DNA of 64,000 nt from Paraburkholderia tuberum STM678. GTDB lineage: Bacteria > Pseudomonadota > Gammaproteobacteria > Burkholderiales > Burkholderiaceae. Positions 24,574-33,763 of this stretch are shown here, one piece after another. The translations under genes and the position numbers were made by a program. The stretch's first letter is position 1. Every line of letters starts with the position of its first letter. The notes beneath the pieces were generated by a model that searched no databases, was not told the DNA's origin, and was given only the letters and a program-made list of their open reading frames with translations. The DNA lies in assembly GCF_902833905.1 (NCBI RefSeq), contig NZ_CADFGP010000032.1, positions 1 through 64,000 of the forward strand, given 5' to 3'.

Positions 24574-26114
24574 GATGATTGCAAGCGATGCATGACCGGC
24601 TTCAACGCCGGATAGAGGTCCGTGTACACACCGAAGCGCTCTTTGTATAGCGCCATGCGCCGTGCCTCGGGCTGCGCGCGCTCGATCAGCGTGACCCAGC
24701 CGCCTTGCGCCGCTTCGCGCGACACGAGACCGACGCCGAGCGCGGCGAGCAGCGCGGCGCCCATCGCGGCTTCGACGTCCTGCTCGATCGTGTAGACCGG
24801 ATAGCCGGTGACGTCGGCGATGATCTGCATCCACAGGTCCGAATGCGCGGCGCCGCCGACCACGATCAGCTTGTCGTCGAGCGATTGCGCGCCTTTGCGC
24901 CCCGCCTCGATGTTGTGCTTCAGCGCGAACGACACGCCTTCGAGCACGGCGCGATACAGATGCGCGCGCGTATGAAACAGCGACAGCCCGACGAACGCGC
25001 CGCTCGCTTTCGCATCCCACACCGGGCTGCGCTCGCCCATCAGATACGGCAGGAACAGCACGCCGTCGGCGCCGGCCGGCACTTGCGCGGCGCTCTCTTC
25101 GAGCAGCCGATGCGGATCGCCATGCGGTGTCGCGCGCGCGGCCTCGATCTCCGCGTGACAGAACTGCTCGCGATACCACGTGACCGACGCGCCCGCGGTA
25201 ATCGCGCCGCCGAATACGTAGATGTCGTGCTGCCCGTTGAAAACGTGCGGCATGCTGATCAAACCGTGCCGTGCGTCGACACGCTGATTGATGTAACCCC
25301 AGCACATGCTGGTGCCGATCATCGCGACGTGCTGCCCCGCGCGCGTGACGCCGGCCGCGAACGTCGCCATTGCCGCATCGACGCCACCCGCGACGATCGC
25401 CGTGCCCGCGTCGAGCCCGAGCTGCGCGGTCCATTGCGACAACAGCCCGCCCACCACCTCCGACGATTCGACGAGCCGCTCCGGCATCATCGTCGCGGGA
25501 ATGCCGAGCATGTCGAGCGCTTCGTCCGACCAGTCGCGCCGCGCGATATCGTAGACGCCGCCGATATTGCCGGCCGAGCTGTGATCGACGGCGACCTCGC
25601 CGGTCAGCATGTAGATCACGTATGCGTTCGGCGGCAAAAAATAGCGCGTATGCGCCCACACGTCCGGCTCGTTTTCGCGCAGCCACAACATCTTCGTGTA
25701 ACCGTAGTAGCTATCGACGCCGTTGCCGGTGATCGTATAGAGCCGTTCGAGATCGACGTTCTCGCGCACCCAGTCGACCTGCGCGGTCGCGCGCCGGTCC
25801 ATCCAGATCAGGCACGGCGCGAGCGGCCGCATGTCGTTGTCGACCGCAATGCCCGAACCGCCGTACAGGCTACTCACGCACAGTGCCTTGATCGCGCCCG
25901 GCGCGATGCCGGCCGCCTTCGCCTCGCTGACGCACGCGGCCACGCATTCGACCACGGCCTTCAGCCACACCGCGGGCCACTGCTCGGCCCACAATGGCTT
26001 CGGCGTATCGGGCTGATAGCTCGACGCATGCTGCGCGACGATCGCGCCGTGCTCGTCGACCAGCAGCGCCTTCGTGCTCTGCGTGCCGATATCGACGCCG
26101 ATGACGTAGTTCAT
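24570..26114 (-). CDS. FGGY family carbohydrate kinase
   Basis: This 514-residue two-domain ASKHA-fold kinase transfers phosphate from ATP to a sugar or ketose. The N-terminal phosphate loop YVIGVDIGTQSTKALLVDE, CLIWMDRR, the FGGY N-domain and the C-terminal signature region with GGAAHSDLWMQIIADVTGYPV are intact. It resembles ribulo-/xylulokinase-like members but differs clearly from the two xylulokinases elsewhere in this window. With a polyol dehydrogenase on each side, it probably phosphorylates the ketose made by one of them (L-xylulose, erythrulose or similar). A GGAG ribosome binding site precedes the ATG. Confidence 0.82.
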   Translation of the reverse strand: MNYVIGVDIGTQSTKALLVDEHGAIVAQHASSYQPDTPKPLWAEQWPAVWLKAVVECVAACVSEAKAAGIAPGAIKALCVSSLYGGSGIAVDNDMRPLAPCLIWMDRRATAQVDWVRENVDLERLYTITGNGVDSYYGYTKMLWLRENEPDVWAHTRYFLPPNAYVIYMLTGEVAVDHSSAGNIGGVYDIARRDWSDEALDMLGIPATMMPERLVESSEVVGGLLSQWTAQLGLDAGTAIVAGGVDAAMATFAAGVTRAGQHVAMIGTSMCWGYINQRVDARHGLISMPHVFNGQHDIYVFGGAITAGASVTWYREQFCHAEIEAARATPHGDPHRLLEESAAQVPAGADGVLFLPYLMGERSPVWDAKASGAFVGLSLFHTRAHLYRAVLEGVSFALKHNIEAGRKGAQSLDDKLIVVGGAAHSDLWMQIIADVTGYPVYTIEQDVEAAMGAALLAALGVGLVSREAAQGGWVTLIERAQPEARRMALYKERFGVYTDLYPALKPVMHRLQSS

Positions 26115-26145
26115 AGAGTCTCCGTTGAAACGCCGCGCCCCAGAT

Positions 26146-27234
26146 TCACGCGCGCGGCTTCATCAGCACTTTGATCGAATCGAGCGAGTTCGCGATCCTG
26201 ATCGCTTCGTCCCATTCTTCCAACGAAAAGCCGTGCGTGACGATGCCCTTCGACGTAACGAGTCCGCGCGCGAGCAGATCGATTGCGATCGGATAGCAAT
26301 AGGGCCCAAGATGCGCGCCGCGCACGTCGAGTTCCTTGCGATCGCCGATCACCGACCAGTCGAGCGTCGTATCCGCGCCGAACACCGAGAATTCGACGAA
26401 GCGCCCGAGCTTGCGGATCAGGTCCATCCCCTGATTCACCCCAATCGGCGCACCCGTCGTTTCGATATAGACGTCGCAGCCGTAGCCGTCCGTCAGTGAA
26501 TGGATGATCGCGAGCGCGTCGTCCTTCCGAGGATTGATCGTCACGTCCGCGCCATATTCGCGCGCGAGTGCGAGCCGTTCTTCGACGAGATCGATCACGA
26601 CGAGCCGCTTCGGCGTCTTCAGATGCGCGACCTGCGTCATCATCAGACCGAGCGGCCCCGCGCCCGCGATCACGACCACATCGTCGAGTTGCAGATCGCC
26701 GCGATTGACCGTGTGAATCGCACACGCGAGCGGCTCGATGATCGCGGCGTCTTCGAGCGAGATGCCGTCGGGAATCTTGTGCACGATCGCGGTCGGGGGA
26801 ATGCGCATGTATTCGGCCATGCCGCCGTCCGCCACCTCGCGCTGAAAGCCGAAGATGTTGTGCACTTCGCACATCCAGTACTGGCCGGATTTGCAGTAGC
26901 GGCACTTGCCGCACGGCACGATCTGCTCGGCGATCACGCGCTCGCCCTTCTGCACGCCGAAATGCTCGGCCGCGCCCTCGCCCAGTTCCTCGACATAGCC
27001 GAAGAACTCATGACCCGGAATCACCGGTGCCTTGACCCACGGGCTCGGGCCGCCCCAGAACATCTTCGCGCCCGAATGGCATTTGCAGTCGCTCGCGCAG
27101 ATGCCGCACGCGGCGATTCGGATCACGAGTTCGTGCGCGCGCGCGCGTGGTTTCTGTACCTGCTCGACTCGATAGTCTTTCGGTGCATGACAGACGATGG
27201 CGGTCATGTTCTGCTGGTCGGATTGAGTCGTCAT
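26146..27234 (-). CDS. Zinc alcohol dehydrogenase, erythritol/L-threitol dehydrogenase-like
   Basis: This is a 362-residue medium-chain dehydrogenase. The catalytic zinc site is seen in CGICASDCKCHSG and GHEFFGYVEELGEGA, and structural zinc cysteines in IVPCGKCRYCKSGQYWMCEVH. The Rossmann loop is VVIAGAGPLGLMM. The overall sequence recalls Mycobacterium smegmatis EltD (erythritol/L-threitol dehydrogenase), including GYGCDVYIETTG and KELDVRGAHLGPYCYP. I infer oxidation of a polyol to a ketose with NAD. It lies in the leftward operon between the RbsC-like permease (40 bases) and the kinase (31 bases). Confidence 0.8.
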   Translation of the reverse strand: MTTQSDQQNMTAIVCHAPKDYRVEQVQKPRARAHELVIRIAACGICASDCKCHSGAKMFWGGPSPWVKAPVIPGHEFFGYVEELGEGAAEHFGVQKGERVIAEQIVPCGKCRYCKSGQYWMCEVHNIFGFQREVADGGMAEYMRIPPTAIVHKIPDGISLEDAAIIEPLACAIHTVNRGDLQLDDVVVIAGAGPLGLMMTQVAHLKTPKRLVVIDLVEERLALAREYGADVTINPRKDDALAIIHSLTDGYGCDVYIETTGAPIGVNQGMDLIRKLGRFVEFSVFGADTTLDWSVIGDRKELDVRGAHLGPYCYPIAIDLLARGLVTSKGIVTHGFSLEEWDEAIRIANSLDSIKVLMKPRA

Positions 27235-27274
27235 TGCATGGTCCTGCGAAATGAGGGACGTGGGGAAGCGAGCG

Positions 27275-28282
27275 TTACTTTCTGCGGTCGCGGCTGATAT
27301 AGATTGCGAGCAGAATGATTCCGCCCTTGATCACGTTCTGCACGTACGGATTCACGCCGACCATGTTCAGGCCGTTATTCAGGACGCCGAGTAACAGCGC
27401 GCCGATCAGCGTGCCGATGATCGAGCCGCGCCCACCGGAGATCGACGTGCCGCCCATCACGACGGCGGCGATCGCGTCGAGTTCGAAACCGACGCCCGCG
27501 TTCGGCTGGCCGCTCATCAGGCGCGCGGTCAGCACGATCGCGGCAAACGCGGACGTCAAACCCGCGATCGTGTAGACGATCAGCTTCACGCGCGCCACAC
27601 GCACGCCGGACAATCGCGTCGCCTGCTCGTTACCGCCGATCGCATACACATAGCGGCCAAACGGCATCCGTTCGAGCAGCACCCACGCGATCAGATAGAT
27701 CACCGCCATGATCACGACCGGCGCCTGGACGCCGAGAATCTTGCCGCTGCCGAAGAAGCTGACCCAGTCGGGCAGACCGTCGATCGGGTAGCCGCCCGTG
27801 TAGATCAGTGCGAGGCCGCGCGCGATACCCATCGTCGCGAGTGTGACGATGATCGGCGGCATGCCGGCGAACGCGACGAAAAAGCCGTTGGCCGCGCCAA
27901 AGCCGAGACCGACCGCGAGGCCGACCGCAAGCGCGGCCACCCCATTCATGCCGGCGACCATCAGCCCGGCCGACAGCGTGCCCGAGAGCGCCATCACCGA
28001 GCCGACCGACAGATCGATGCCGCCCGTCAGGATCACGCAGGTCATGCCGACCGCGATGATCGCGTTGATCGACACCTGGCGCAGCACGTTCTCGATGTTC
28101 GCGGCCGACAGAAAGCTGTCGCTCGCGAACACCATCACGATGCAGACGACCAGCAGGCCGATGAACGGATAGAACAGCGTCGAGCGCTTCAGCGCGGCCC
28201 AGGTGAAGCGCACCGGCGCACCCGGCGTGTCGCTGTTGACACTCGATGTTTTCGGCGCAGAGAAAGGATTAGGCATGTTCAT
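27275..28282 (-). CDS. Sugar ABC transporter permease, RbsC-like
   Basis: This is a 335-residue inner-membrane permease of the ribose/xylose-type (CUT2) ABC importers. About nine hydrophobic segments are visible. Family motifs include VGMTCVILTGGIDLSVGSVMALSG near 80-103 and the EAA-like loop IGGNEQATRLSGVRV, with AAVVMGGTSISGGRGSIIGTLIGALLLGVLNNGLN near the C-terminus (in pieces). Its start overlaps the end of the ATPase gene by 14 bases. A second ATG two codons downstream is possible. The substrate is probably the polyol or sugar handled by the enzymes of the same operon. Confidence 0.88.
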   Translation of the reverse strand: MNMPNPFSAPKTSSVNSDTPGAPVRFTWAALKRSTLFYPFIGLLVVCIVMVFASDSFLSAANIENVLRQVSINAIIAVGMTCVILTGGIDLSVGSVMALSGTLSAGLMVAGMNGVAALAVGLAVGLGFGAANGFFVAFAGMPPIIVTLATMGIARGLALIYTGGYPIDGLPDWVSFFGSGKILGVQAPVVIMAVIYLIAWVLLERMPFGRYVYAIGGNEQATRLSGVRVARVKLIVYTIAGLTSAFAAIVLTARLMSGQPNAGVGFELDAIAAVVMGGTSISGGRGSIIGTLIGALLLGVLNNGLNMVGVNPYVQNVIKGGIILLAIYISRDRRK

Positions 28283-29789
28283 GAGAGGCTCCGAGCGAAC
28301 CGGCGGTCGCATAGGTCATCACGGCGTTCGAATCGATCGCGTCGTCTTCGAGCAGCGCTTCGATGCGGCCCTGCCGGAATACGGCGACGCGGTCGCACAT
28401 GCCGACGATCTCCGGCAACTCGGACGAGATCATGATGATCGAGTAGCCGCGCGCGGTCAGTTCGCGCATCAGCAGATAGATTTCGGCCTTAGCGCCGACG
28501 TCGATGCCGCGCGTCGGTTCGTCGAAGATCAGGATGTTGGTGTGGTGATTGAGCCAGCGCGCGATCACGACCTTCTGCTGATTGCCGCCCGACAGCGTCG
28601 CGACTTCGGTGTGCATGGTTGGGGCCTTCACGCCGACGCGCTTCATGATGTCGGCGGTGGCGCGCGCTTCGCTACGTTGGTCGATGAAGAAACGTAGCGA
28701 CCGGTACTTGCCGAGGTTGTTGATCGAGATGTTCTGCTTGATCGAGAACTCGGTAATGAGCCCTTCGGTCTTGCGGCTCTCGGGCAGAATGCCGACGCCC
28801 GCGCGCAGCGCATCGGCCGGGTCGGCGAGCTTCGCGGCCGCGCCGTTGACGCGAATTTCCTTCGCGTATGCACGGTCCGCGCCGATCACCGCGAGGGCGG
28901 TCTCGGTGCGCCCCGAACCGACGAGTCCCGCGAAGCCGAGAATCTCGCCCTCGCGCAGCGTGAAGCTCAGCTCGGGGCTGTCTTTGAACAGCTGCAAGCG
29001 CACGACGTCGAGCACGACCTTCGCGTCGGCGCGCGGCGTCGGCTTCGGCGGAAAGCTGCTTTCGATGCGGCGTCCCACCATCATCTGCACGAGCCGGCTC
29101 ACGTCGGATTGCGCGACCTCGGTCATGCCGACGTACTGGCCGTCGCGCAGCACCGTGATGCGGTCGCACACCTCGAAAATCTCTTCGAGGTGGTGCGAGA
29201 TGAAGATCATCGCGACGCCCTGCTGCTTCAGCTCGCGCATGATCGTGAACAGATGCGCGGCCTCGGCGGGCGTCAGCGTCGCGGTCGGTTCGTCGAGAAT
29301 CAGCACGCGCGCATCGAGCGACAACGCCTTGCCGATTTCGACGAACTGCTGCTGCGCTACCGACAGTTCCCGGATCTGCACCGACAGATCGATCGCTACG
29401 CCAAGCCGCTCAAAAATCCGCGCCGCCGCGCGCCGCATTCTGCCGCGTTCGAGCAGACCGAAGCGGTTGCGCAATTCACGGCCGAGAAACATGTTCTCCA
29501 CCGCGTTCAGATACGGAATCAGGCTGAACTCCTGAAACACGATACCGACGCCCGCGGCCACCGCGTCGTGATAGTTCGCGAAGTGGCGTTGCTCGCCGTC
29601 GAGCGTGATCGTGCCTTCGTCGGGCTGGTAGATACCGCACAGAATCTTCATCAGCGTCGACTTGCCCGCGCCGTTCTCGCCGAGCAGCGCGTGAATCTCG
29701 CCGCGCGCGATCTCGAGGTGAATGCCTTGCAGCGCCTTCACGCCGGGAAAGCTCTTGCTGATGTTGTCGAGCTTCAGAATCGTGTCCAT
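28269..29789 (-). CDS. Sugar ABC transporter ATP-binding protein, RbsA-like
   Basis: This is a 506-residue double ABC ATPase typical of CUT2 importers. The N-terminal domain has Walker A GENGAGKSTLMK, the signature-equivalent ELSVAQQQFVEIGKAL and Walker B VLILDEPTATLT. The C-terminal domain has a degenerate Walker A region (GLVGSGRTE), signature LSGGNQQKVVIARWL and ILIFDEPTRGIDVGAK. It drives import with the RbsC-like permease and the periplasmic binding protein encoded on either side. It follows the binding-protein gene after about 60 bases. Confidence 0.9.
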   Translation of the reverse strand: MDTILKLDNISKSFPGVKALQGIHLEIARGEIHALLGENGAGKSTLMKILCGIYQPDEGTITLDGEQRHFANYHDAVAAGVGIVFQEFSLIPYLNAVENMFLGRELRNRFGLLERGRMRRAAARIFERLGVAIDLSVQIRELSVAQQQFVEIGKALSLDARVLILDEPTATLTPAEAAHLFTIMRELKQQGVAMIFISHHLEEIFEVCDRITVLRDGQYVGMTEVAQSDVSRLVQMMVGRRIESSFPPKPTPRADAKVVLDVVRLQLFKDSPELSFTLREGEILGFAGLVGSGRTETALAVIGADRAYAKEIRVNGAAAKLADPADALRAGVGILPESRKTEGLITEFSIKQNISINNLGKYRSLRFFIDQRSEARATADIMKRVGVKAPTMHTEVATLSGGNQQKVVIARWLNHHTNILIFDEPTRGIDVGAKAEIYLLMRELTARGYSIIMISSELPEIVGMCDRVAVFRQGRIEALLEDDAIDSNAVMTYATAGSLGASHEHA

Positions 29790-29851
29790 CGCATGTTCCT
29801 GTGCCGCGCGCCACCGCGCATGATCCGCACGCGCGGCAGCCTGCGCTTGCG

Positions 29852-30805
29852 TTACCAGCTGAAGCCCTTAGCGTTGCTCTTGTCGATCATCTTCACGTCG
29901 ACCGGAATCGCTTTCGGCACATTGGCGCCCCACTTCTTCGCGAGCGCGATGCCGAGCGCGATGCGCACCTGGTCGGCCGGGAATTGCGCGGACGTCTCGA
30001 CGAATTTCGAATTCGGCTTCTGGATCGCGGCGATCGCTTCCGGTGCGCCGTCGACGCTCGTCAGCTTGATGTCCTTGCCCGACGATTCGATCGCCGACAG
30101 CGCGCCCATCGAGCCGCCGTCGTTCACGCTGAACACGCCCTTCAGATTCGGATGCGCCTGGATCATGTTCTCGGTGACGGACAACGCGGTCGCGCGTTCC
30201 TGCTTGCCGTTCTGCGTATCCACGAGCTTCACGCCCGGCGACTTCGCGAGCGCCGCCTTGCAGCCGCGCACGCGTTCGAGAATCGGCACGACCGGAATGC
30301 CGTCGAGAATCGCCACTTCGCCGCTGCCGCCGATCGACTTCGCGAGGTAGTCGCACGCCATCACGCCCGCGTCGTAGTTCTTCGAGCCGACGAACGAATC
30401 GACCGGACCGTTCGCGTTCGCATCGACCGCGACCACGACGACGCCCGCCTTCTTCGCCGACATGACCGCCGACTGGATGCCGGTCGAGTCGGTCGGATTG
30501 ACGAGCAGGATGTCGATCTTCTTTTGCAGCATGTCTTCGACGTCGCTGACCTGCTTGCTGACGTCGTGATGCGCGTCGGTGACGATGACCGTCGCGCCAG
30601 TCGACGCGGCCGCGTCGTTCAGCGCTTTCTGCATCGTCACGAAGTACGGGTTGTTCAGTTCCTGGAACGTCATGCCGATTTTGAGCGGCGCGGCCTGCGC
30701 AGTCTGCGCGGCCGACACAGCGACTAGCGAGAAACCGAACGCGAGCGCGGCGACACGGCGCGCGAACATCATCGAAGGGTTAAGTGAAAGAGTAGACGGC
30801 TTCAT
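29852..30805 (-). CDS. Periplasmic sugar/polyol-binding protein, RbsB-like
   Basis: This is a 317-residue precursor with a signal peptide (basic MKPSTLSLNPSMMFARR, hydrophobic AALAFGFSLVAVSAAQ, likely cleavage after AQA near residue 38). The mature part is a Peripla_BP_4 protein: PLKIGMTFQELNNPYFVTM, DILLVNPTDSTGIQSAV, GVVVVAVDANANGPVDSFVGSKNYDAG and GVFSVNDGGSMGALSAIE follow the ribose-binding fold (in pieces). It is the first gene of the transporter operon, preceded by GGAGA. The ligand is unknown, with a small polyol the best guess from the enzymes downstream. Confidence 0.88.
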   Translation of the reverse strand: MKPSTLSLNPSMMFARRVAALAFGFSLVAVSAAQTAQAAPLKIGMTFQELNNPYFVTMQKALNDAAASTGATVIVTDAHHDVSKQVSDVEDMLQKKIDILLVNPTDSTGIQSAVMSAKKAGVVVVAVDANANGPVDSFVGSKNYDAGVMACDYLAKSIGGSGEVAILDGIPVVPILERVRGCKAALAKSPGVKLVDTQNGKQERATALSVTENMIQAHPNLKGVFSVNDGGSMGALSAIESSGKDIKLTSVDGAPEAIAAIQKPNSKFVETSAQFPADQVRIALGIALAKKWGANVPKAIPVDVKMIDKSNAKGFSW

Positions 30806-30840
30806 GGTTGTCTCCATTTTTTTGAAGTGAGCACGCCCCC

Positions 30841-30864
30841 TCGCGCTGTGGGCGCACAGCGCGA
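30841..30864. promoter_or_regulatory. Perfect palindrome between araC-type gene and binding-protein gene
   Basis: TCGCGCTGTG and CACAGCGCGA pair perfectly around GGCG. It lies 36 bases upstream of the binding-protein start and after the stop of the AraC-type gene. It could be a terminator stem for the regulator or an RNA element in the transporter leader. There is no T-run next to it. Confidence 0.45.
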
Positions 30865-30917
30865 TCGATGCGTGTTGAAACGCGGGTGGAATAAAGCTGT
30901 GAACTACCGGATGGGCA

Positions 30918-31895
30918 CTATGTGACCGGGTACGCGACGCCGCTACGCGAGAAGCCCGGCGCGAGCACGATCGCCGGCGCGTTGTCGATGCCCCTGCCAT
31001 GCGCGGCCGCCTGCTCGGAAGCATCGCGGCTCGCATCGTTCAGTTGCTGATAACGGCGAAACGTCGACGGCGCCATGCCCTTCATCGCAAGAAACTGCCG
31101 GTTGAAATTCGACAGGTTGTTGAAGCCCGCCTTGAAGCAGATGTCGGTCACGCTCAGTTCGCCATCGGTCAGCAACTGGCACGCGAGATTGATGCGCATG
31201 CGGTTCACGTACTGCACGAACGGCAGCCCGGTATGGCGACGGAAATAACGCGAAAACGCGCTGACGCTCTGGCCGGCGAGTTGCGCAAGCTCCGACTCGC
31301 GCAACTCGTTCGCGAGGTTCTTGCCGATATACGCGAGCACGTGATTGATGCGGGTCGCCGCGAAGCTGGTCGGATCGGCCTGATAAGCGGGACTCGCGAG
31401 CGTGTCGCGATCCGGCGCGTTGATCAGGATCTCGAGCATCGACATGAACAGCACGAGCCGGCGCAGCCCGCGCGCCGCGAGCAGTTCGAGAAAGAGCGGC
31501 TTGATCTGCGCGGACGTCTCCAGCCCGAACGACAGGCCGCGACGCGCATCGGCGAGCAACGCCTCGACCTGACGCCACTCCGGAAAACTCTCGAGACAGT
31601 TCGATACGAACTCCTGGCCGAATTGCACGACCAGATTGCGCTGCACGACGCTCTCGCCTTCGGGCACGTCGCTGACCCAGTTGTGCGGCAGGTTCGGCCC
31701 CATCAGCACGAGGTTGCCGGGCGCGAAGCTGCCGATGTGATCGCCGACGAACATCTTGCCGGTCGTCGCGACGATCAGATGGATTTCGTACTCCGGATGA
31801 AAGTGCCAGCGCACTGTGCGATACGGATAGCCATGCGACCACACTTTGAACGATTCGTCGTGGCGTACGGCCACGATTTCGAGATCAGGTTGCAC
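30918..31895 (-). CDS. AraC family transcriptional regulator
   Basis: This 325-residue regulator has an N-terminal cupin sensor (about 15-160: RWHFHPEYEIHLIVATTGKMFVGDHIGSFAPGNLVLMGPNLPHNWVS in pieces) and a C-terminal double helix-turn-helix (about 200-300: LAQLAGQSVSAFSRYFRRHTG and ICFKAGFNNLSNFNRQF). The GTG start is supported by a GGAGG eight bases upstream. It lies just ahead of the polyol transporter operon on the same strand and is divergent from dalD. It is similar in type to regulators of mannitol/arabinitol use. I infer activation of the adjacent operon, but the effector is not known. Confidence 0.85.
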   Translation of the reverse strand: MQPDLEIVAVRHDESFKVWSHGYPYRTVRWHFHPEYEIHLIVATTGKMFVGDHIGSFAPGNLVLMGPNLPHNWVSDVPEGESVVQRNLVVQFGQEFVSNCLESFPEWRQVEALLADARRGLSFGLETSAQIKPLFLELLAARGLRRLVLFMSMLEILINAPDRDTLASPAYQADPTSFAATRINHVLAYIGKNLANELRESELAQLAGQSVSAFSRYFRRHTGLPFVQYVNRMRINLACQLLTDGELSVTDICFKAGFNNLSNFNRQFLAMKGMAPSTFRRYQQLNDASRDASEQAAAHGRGIDNAPAIVLAPGFSRSGVAYPVT

Positions 31896-32274
31896 TTGTC
31901 TGCCTCCATGAAGCGGCGCGCGGGAGGCACCGCCGATCTTGATCTTGTAAAGCGAAAAGTAACCGCCAAACGCGTTGGCGACCACTTTAAAAGAAACCGC
32001 GGACCGATACTTTTTTGTATTCGGGTTAGCCCCGACGCGTGCGCGGTCAAATTTGATGCAACGCAATATGAGTGGCGCGACCCGTTTTCTCTCCTCGGGC
32101 CCTCGTCGCTGCCGCCGGCGCATCGCCCATGCCGCGCTGCGCCATCAAAAGCCCGCCCCCTTGCCTTGACTTTCGTTTCTCCGGGTACGATCATTCGCTC
32201 ACATACAGAGCAAATGCTCTGCACGCACAGAACGCGCGCCGCGAGCGCCGCGGACAAGTTTTTGGAGACACAAC
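31896..32274. other. Divergent control region between araC-type gene and dalD
   Basis: This stretch of about 380 bases has no supported gene. Its right part holds the dalD promoter and palindrome described separately. The left part is comparatively AT-rich (for example near 31980-32060) and probably carries the promoter of the AraC-type gene, which I could not define. Confidence 0.5.
32166..32221 (+). promoter_or_regulatory. dalD promoter with palindromic operator, shared layout with smo promoter
   Basis: TTGACT (32166-32171) and GATCAT (32189-32194) are 17 bases apart. Thirteen bases further lies the palindrome CAGAGCAAATGCTCTG (32206-32221), with core GAGCAAATGCTC. The smo operon promoter on the minus strand near 45.4 kb has the same hexamer spacing, the same GATCATTCGNTCAC block and the core GAGCAATTGTTC at the same distance. 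The -10 call is weak by consensus alone, so the shared layout is the main support. Confidence 0.65.
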
Positions 32275-33696
32275 ATGAACAGCGGGCAAGGCAGCGGCGC
32301 GGCCGCACACGTGATCCTGCACATCGGCGCGGGATCGTTTCATCGCGCGCATCAGGCGTGGTATCTGCACCGGCTGAACGAAGCGAGCACGGCCGGCGAG
32401 CCGCGCTGGTCGCTGAGCGTGGGCAATATCCGCGGCGACATGAACCCGGTGCTCGAAGCGCTCGCCGCGCAGAACGGCGCCTACACGCTCGAAACCGTCA
32501 CGCCGCAAGGCGAGCGCGCCTACGAGACGATCCGCTCGATCGAGCGCGTGCTGCCATGGAGCGAAAGCCTCGACGGACTGATCGAAGCGGGCGCCGATCC
32601 GGCTTGCAAGATCATCGCGTTCACCGTGACCGAAGGCGGCTATTACCTCGACGAACACGACCGGCTCGACACCGCGAATGCCGATCTCGCCGCCGACCTC
32701 GCCGGCGGCCACACGACGATCTACGGCGCGCTCGCGGCGATTCTCGACGCGCGCGTGAAGCGCGGCGCGGGACCCGTCACGCTGCAGACCTGCGACAACC
32801 TGCGCAGCAACGGCGAGCGCTTTCATGCGGGCATGAGCGAGTTTCTCGAACGACGCGGCGCGAACGAACTCGCGCAATGGTTCGACGACAACACGTCATG
32901 CCCGTGTTCGATGGTCGATCGCATCACGCCGCGTCCGACGCCCGACGTGCGCGAGCGCGTGAAGGCCGCGACCGGCGTCGACGATGCGAGTCCGGTGATG
33001 GGCGAGGCGTTCATCCAGTGGGTGATCGAAGACCGCTTCATCGCGGGACGGCCCGCCTGGGAGAAGGTCGGCGCGGAACTCGTCGATTCGGTGCTGCCGT
33101 ACGAGGAAGCGAAGATCCGCATTCTCAACGCGACGCATAGCTGCATCGCGTGGGGGGGCACGCTGGTCGGCCTGAACTACATCCACGAAGGCACGCTCGA
33201 CGCCGACATCCGCCAGTTCGCGTACGACTACGTGACCGAGGACGTGATCCCGTGTCTGACACCGAGTCCGCTCGATCTCGAACGCTATCGCGACGTCGTG
33301 CTCGAGCGCTTCAGCAACCCGCATATCCTCGACACGAACCAGCGCGTCGCCGCCGATGGCTTCTCGAAGTTGCCCGGCTTCATCGCGCCGACACTCGCCG
33401 AATGCTTCGAGCGCGGCGTCACGCCGGCGGCGAGCGCGATGCTGCCCGCGTTGTTCTTCCGCTTTCTGGAACGCTGGCACACGGGCAAGCTGCCCTACGC
33501 GTATCAGGACGGCGTGATGGAAGAGCGCGTCGCGCACGCCTTTTTCACGGCGCCCGATCCGCTGCGCGCGTTCGCGGCCGACCGGCTGCTGTGGGGCGGC
33601 ATGGCGCAGACGCCCGAGCTCGAAGCGGCGCTCGCGGGCGCGCTCGCGCGGGTCGACGCATGGCTCGTCGAACGCGGCGCGACTAGCCAGGCTTAA
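32275..33696 (+). CDS. dalD: Mannitol dehydrogenase family, probable D-arabinitol 4-dehydrogenase
   Basis: This is a 473-residue long-chain polyol dehydrogenase. The N-terminal cofactor domain has HIGAGSFHRAHQAWYLHRL, and the C-terminal domain has the family signature with catalytic lysine in EEAKIRILNATHSCIAWGGTLVG (in pieces). The following gene is a xylulokinase, the classic dalD-dalK order in which D-arabinitol is oxidised to D-xylulose and phosphorylated. Mannitol 2-dehydrogenase is the alternative, and sequence alone cannot separate them for me. The gene is preceded by a TTTTTGGAGAC ribosome binding region and by a promoter whose architecture matches that of the smo operon. Confidence 0.82.
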   Translation: MNSGQGSGAAAHVILHIGAGSFHRAHQAWYLHRLNEASTAGEPRWSLSVGNIRGDMNPVLEALAAQNGAYTLETVTPQGERAYETIRSIERVLPWSESLDGLIEAGADPACKIIAFTVTEGGYYLDEHDRLDTANADLAADLAGGHTTIYGALAAILDARVKRGAGPVTLQTCDNLRSNGERFHAGMSEFLERRGANELAQWFDDNTSCPCSMVDRITPRPTPDVRERVKAATGVDDASPVMGEAFIQWVIEDRFIAGRPAWEKVGAELVDSVLPYEEAKIRILNATHSCIAWGGTLVGLNYIHEGTLDADIRQFAYDYVTEDVIPCLTPSPLDLERYRDVVLERFSNPHILDTNQRVAADGFSKLPGFIAPTLAECFERGVTPAASAMLPALFFRFLERWHTGKLPYAYQDGVMEERVAHAFFTAPDPLRAFAADRLLWGGMAQTPELEAALAGALARVDAWLVERGATSQA

Positions 33697-33763
33697 TGCG
33701 CATGACAGCGCGCGCGATGAACCGCTAAAGTAGCGCATCCCCAACGACGAAGGTTTCGCTCCC

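Noticed and set aside
24574..25686. N-terminal extension that would make the SDR 616 residues
   Set aside because: It is the shadow of the FGGY kinase gene in another frame. The SDR fold begins at the ATG that overlaps the kinase stop.
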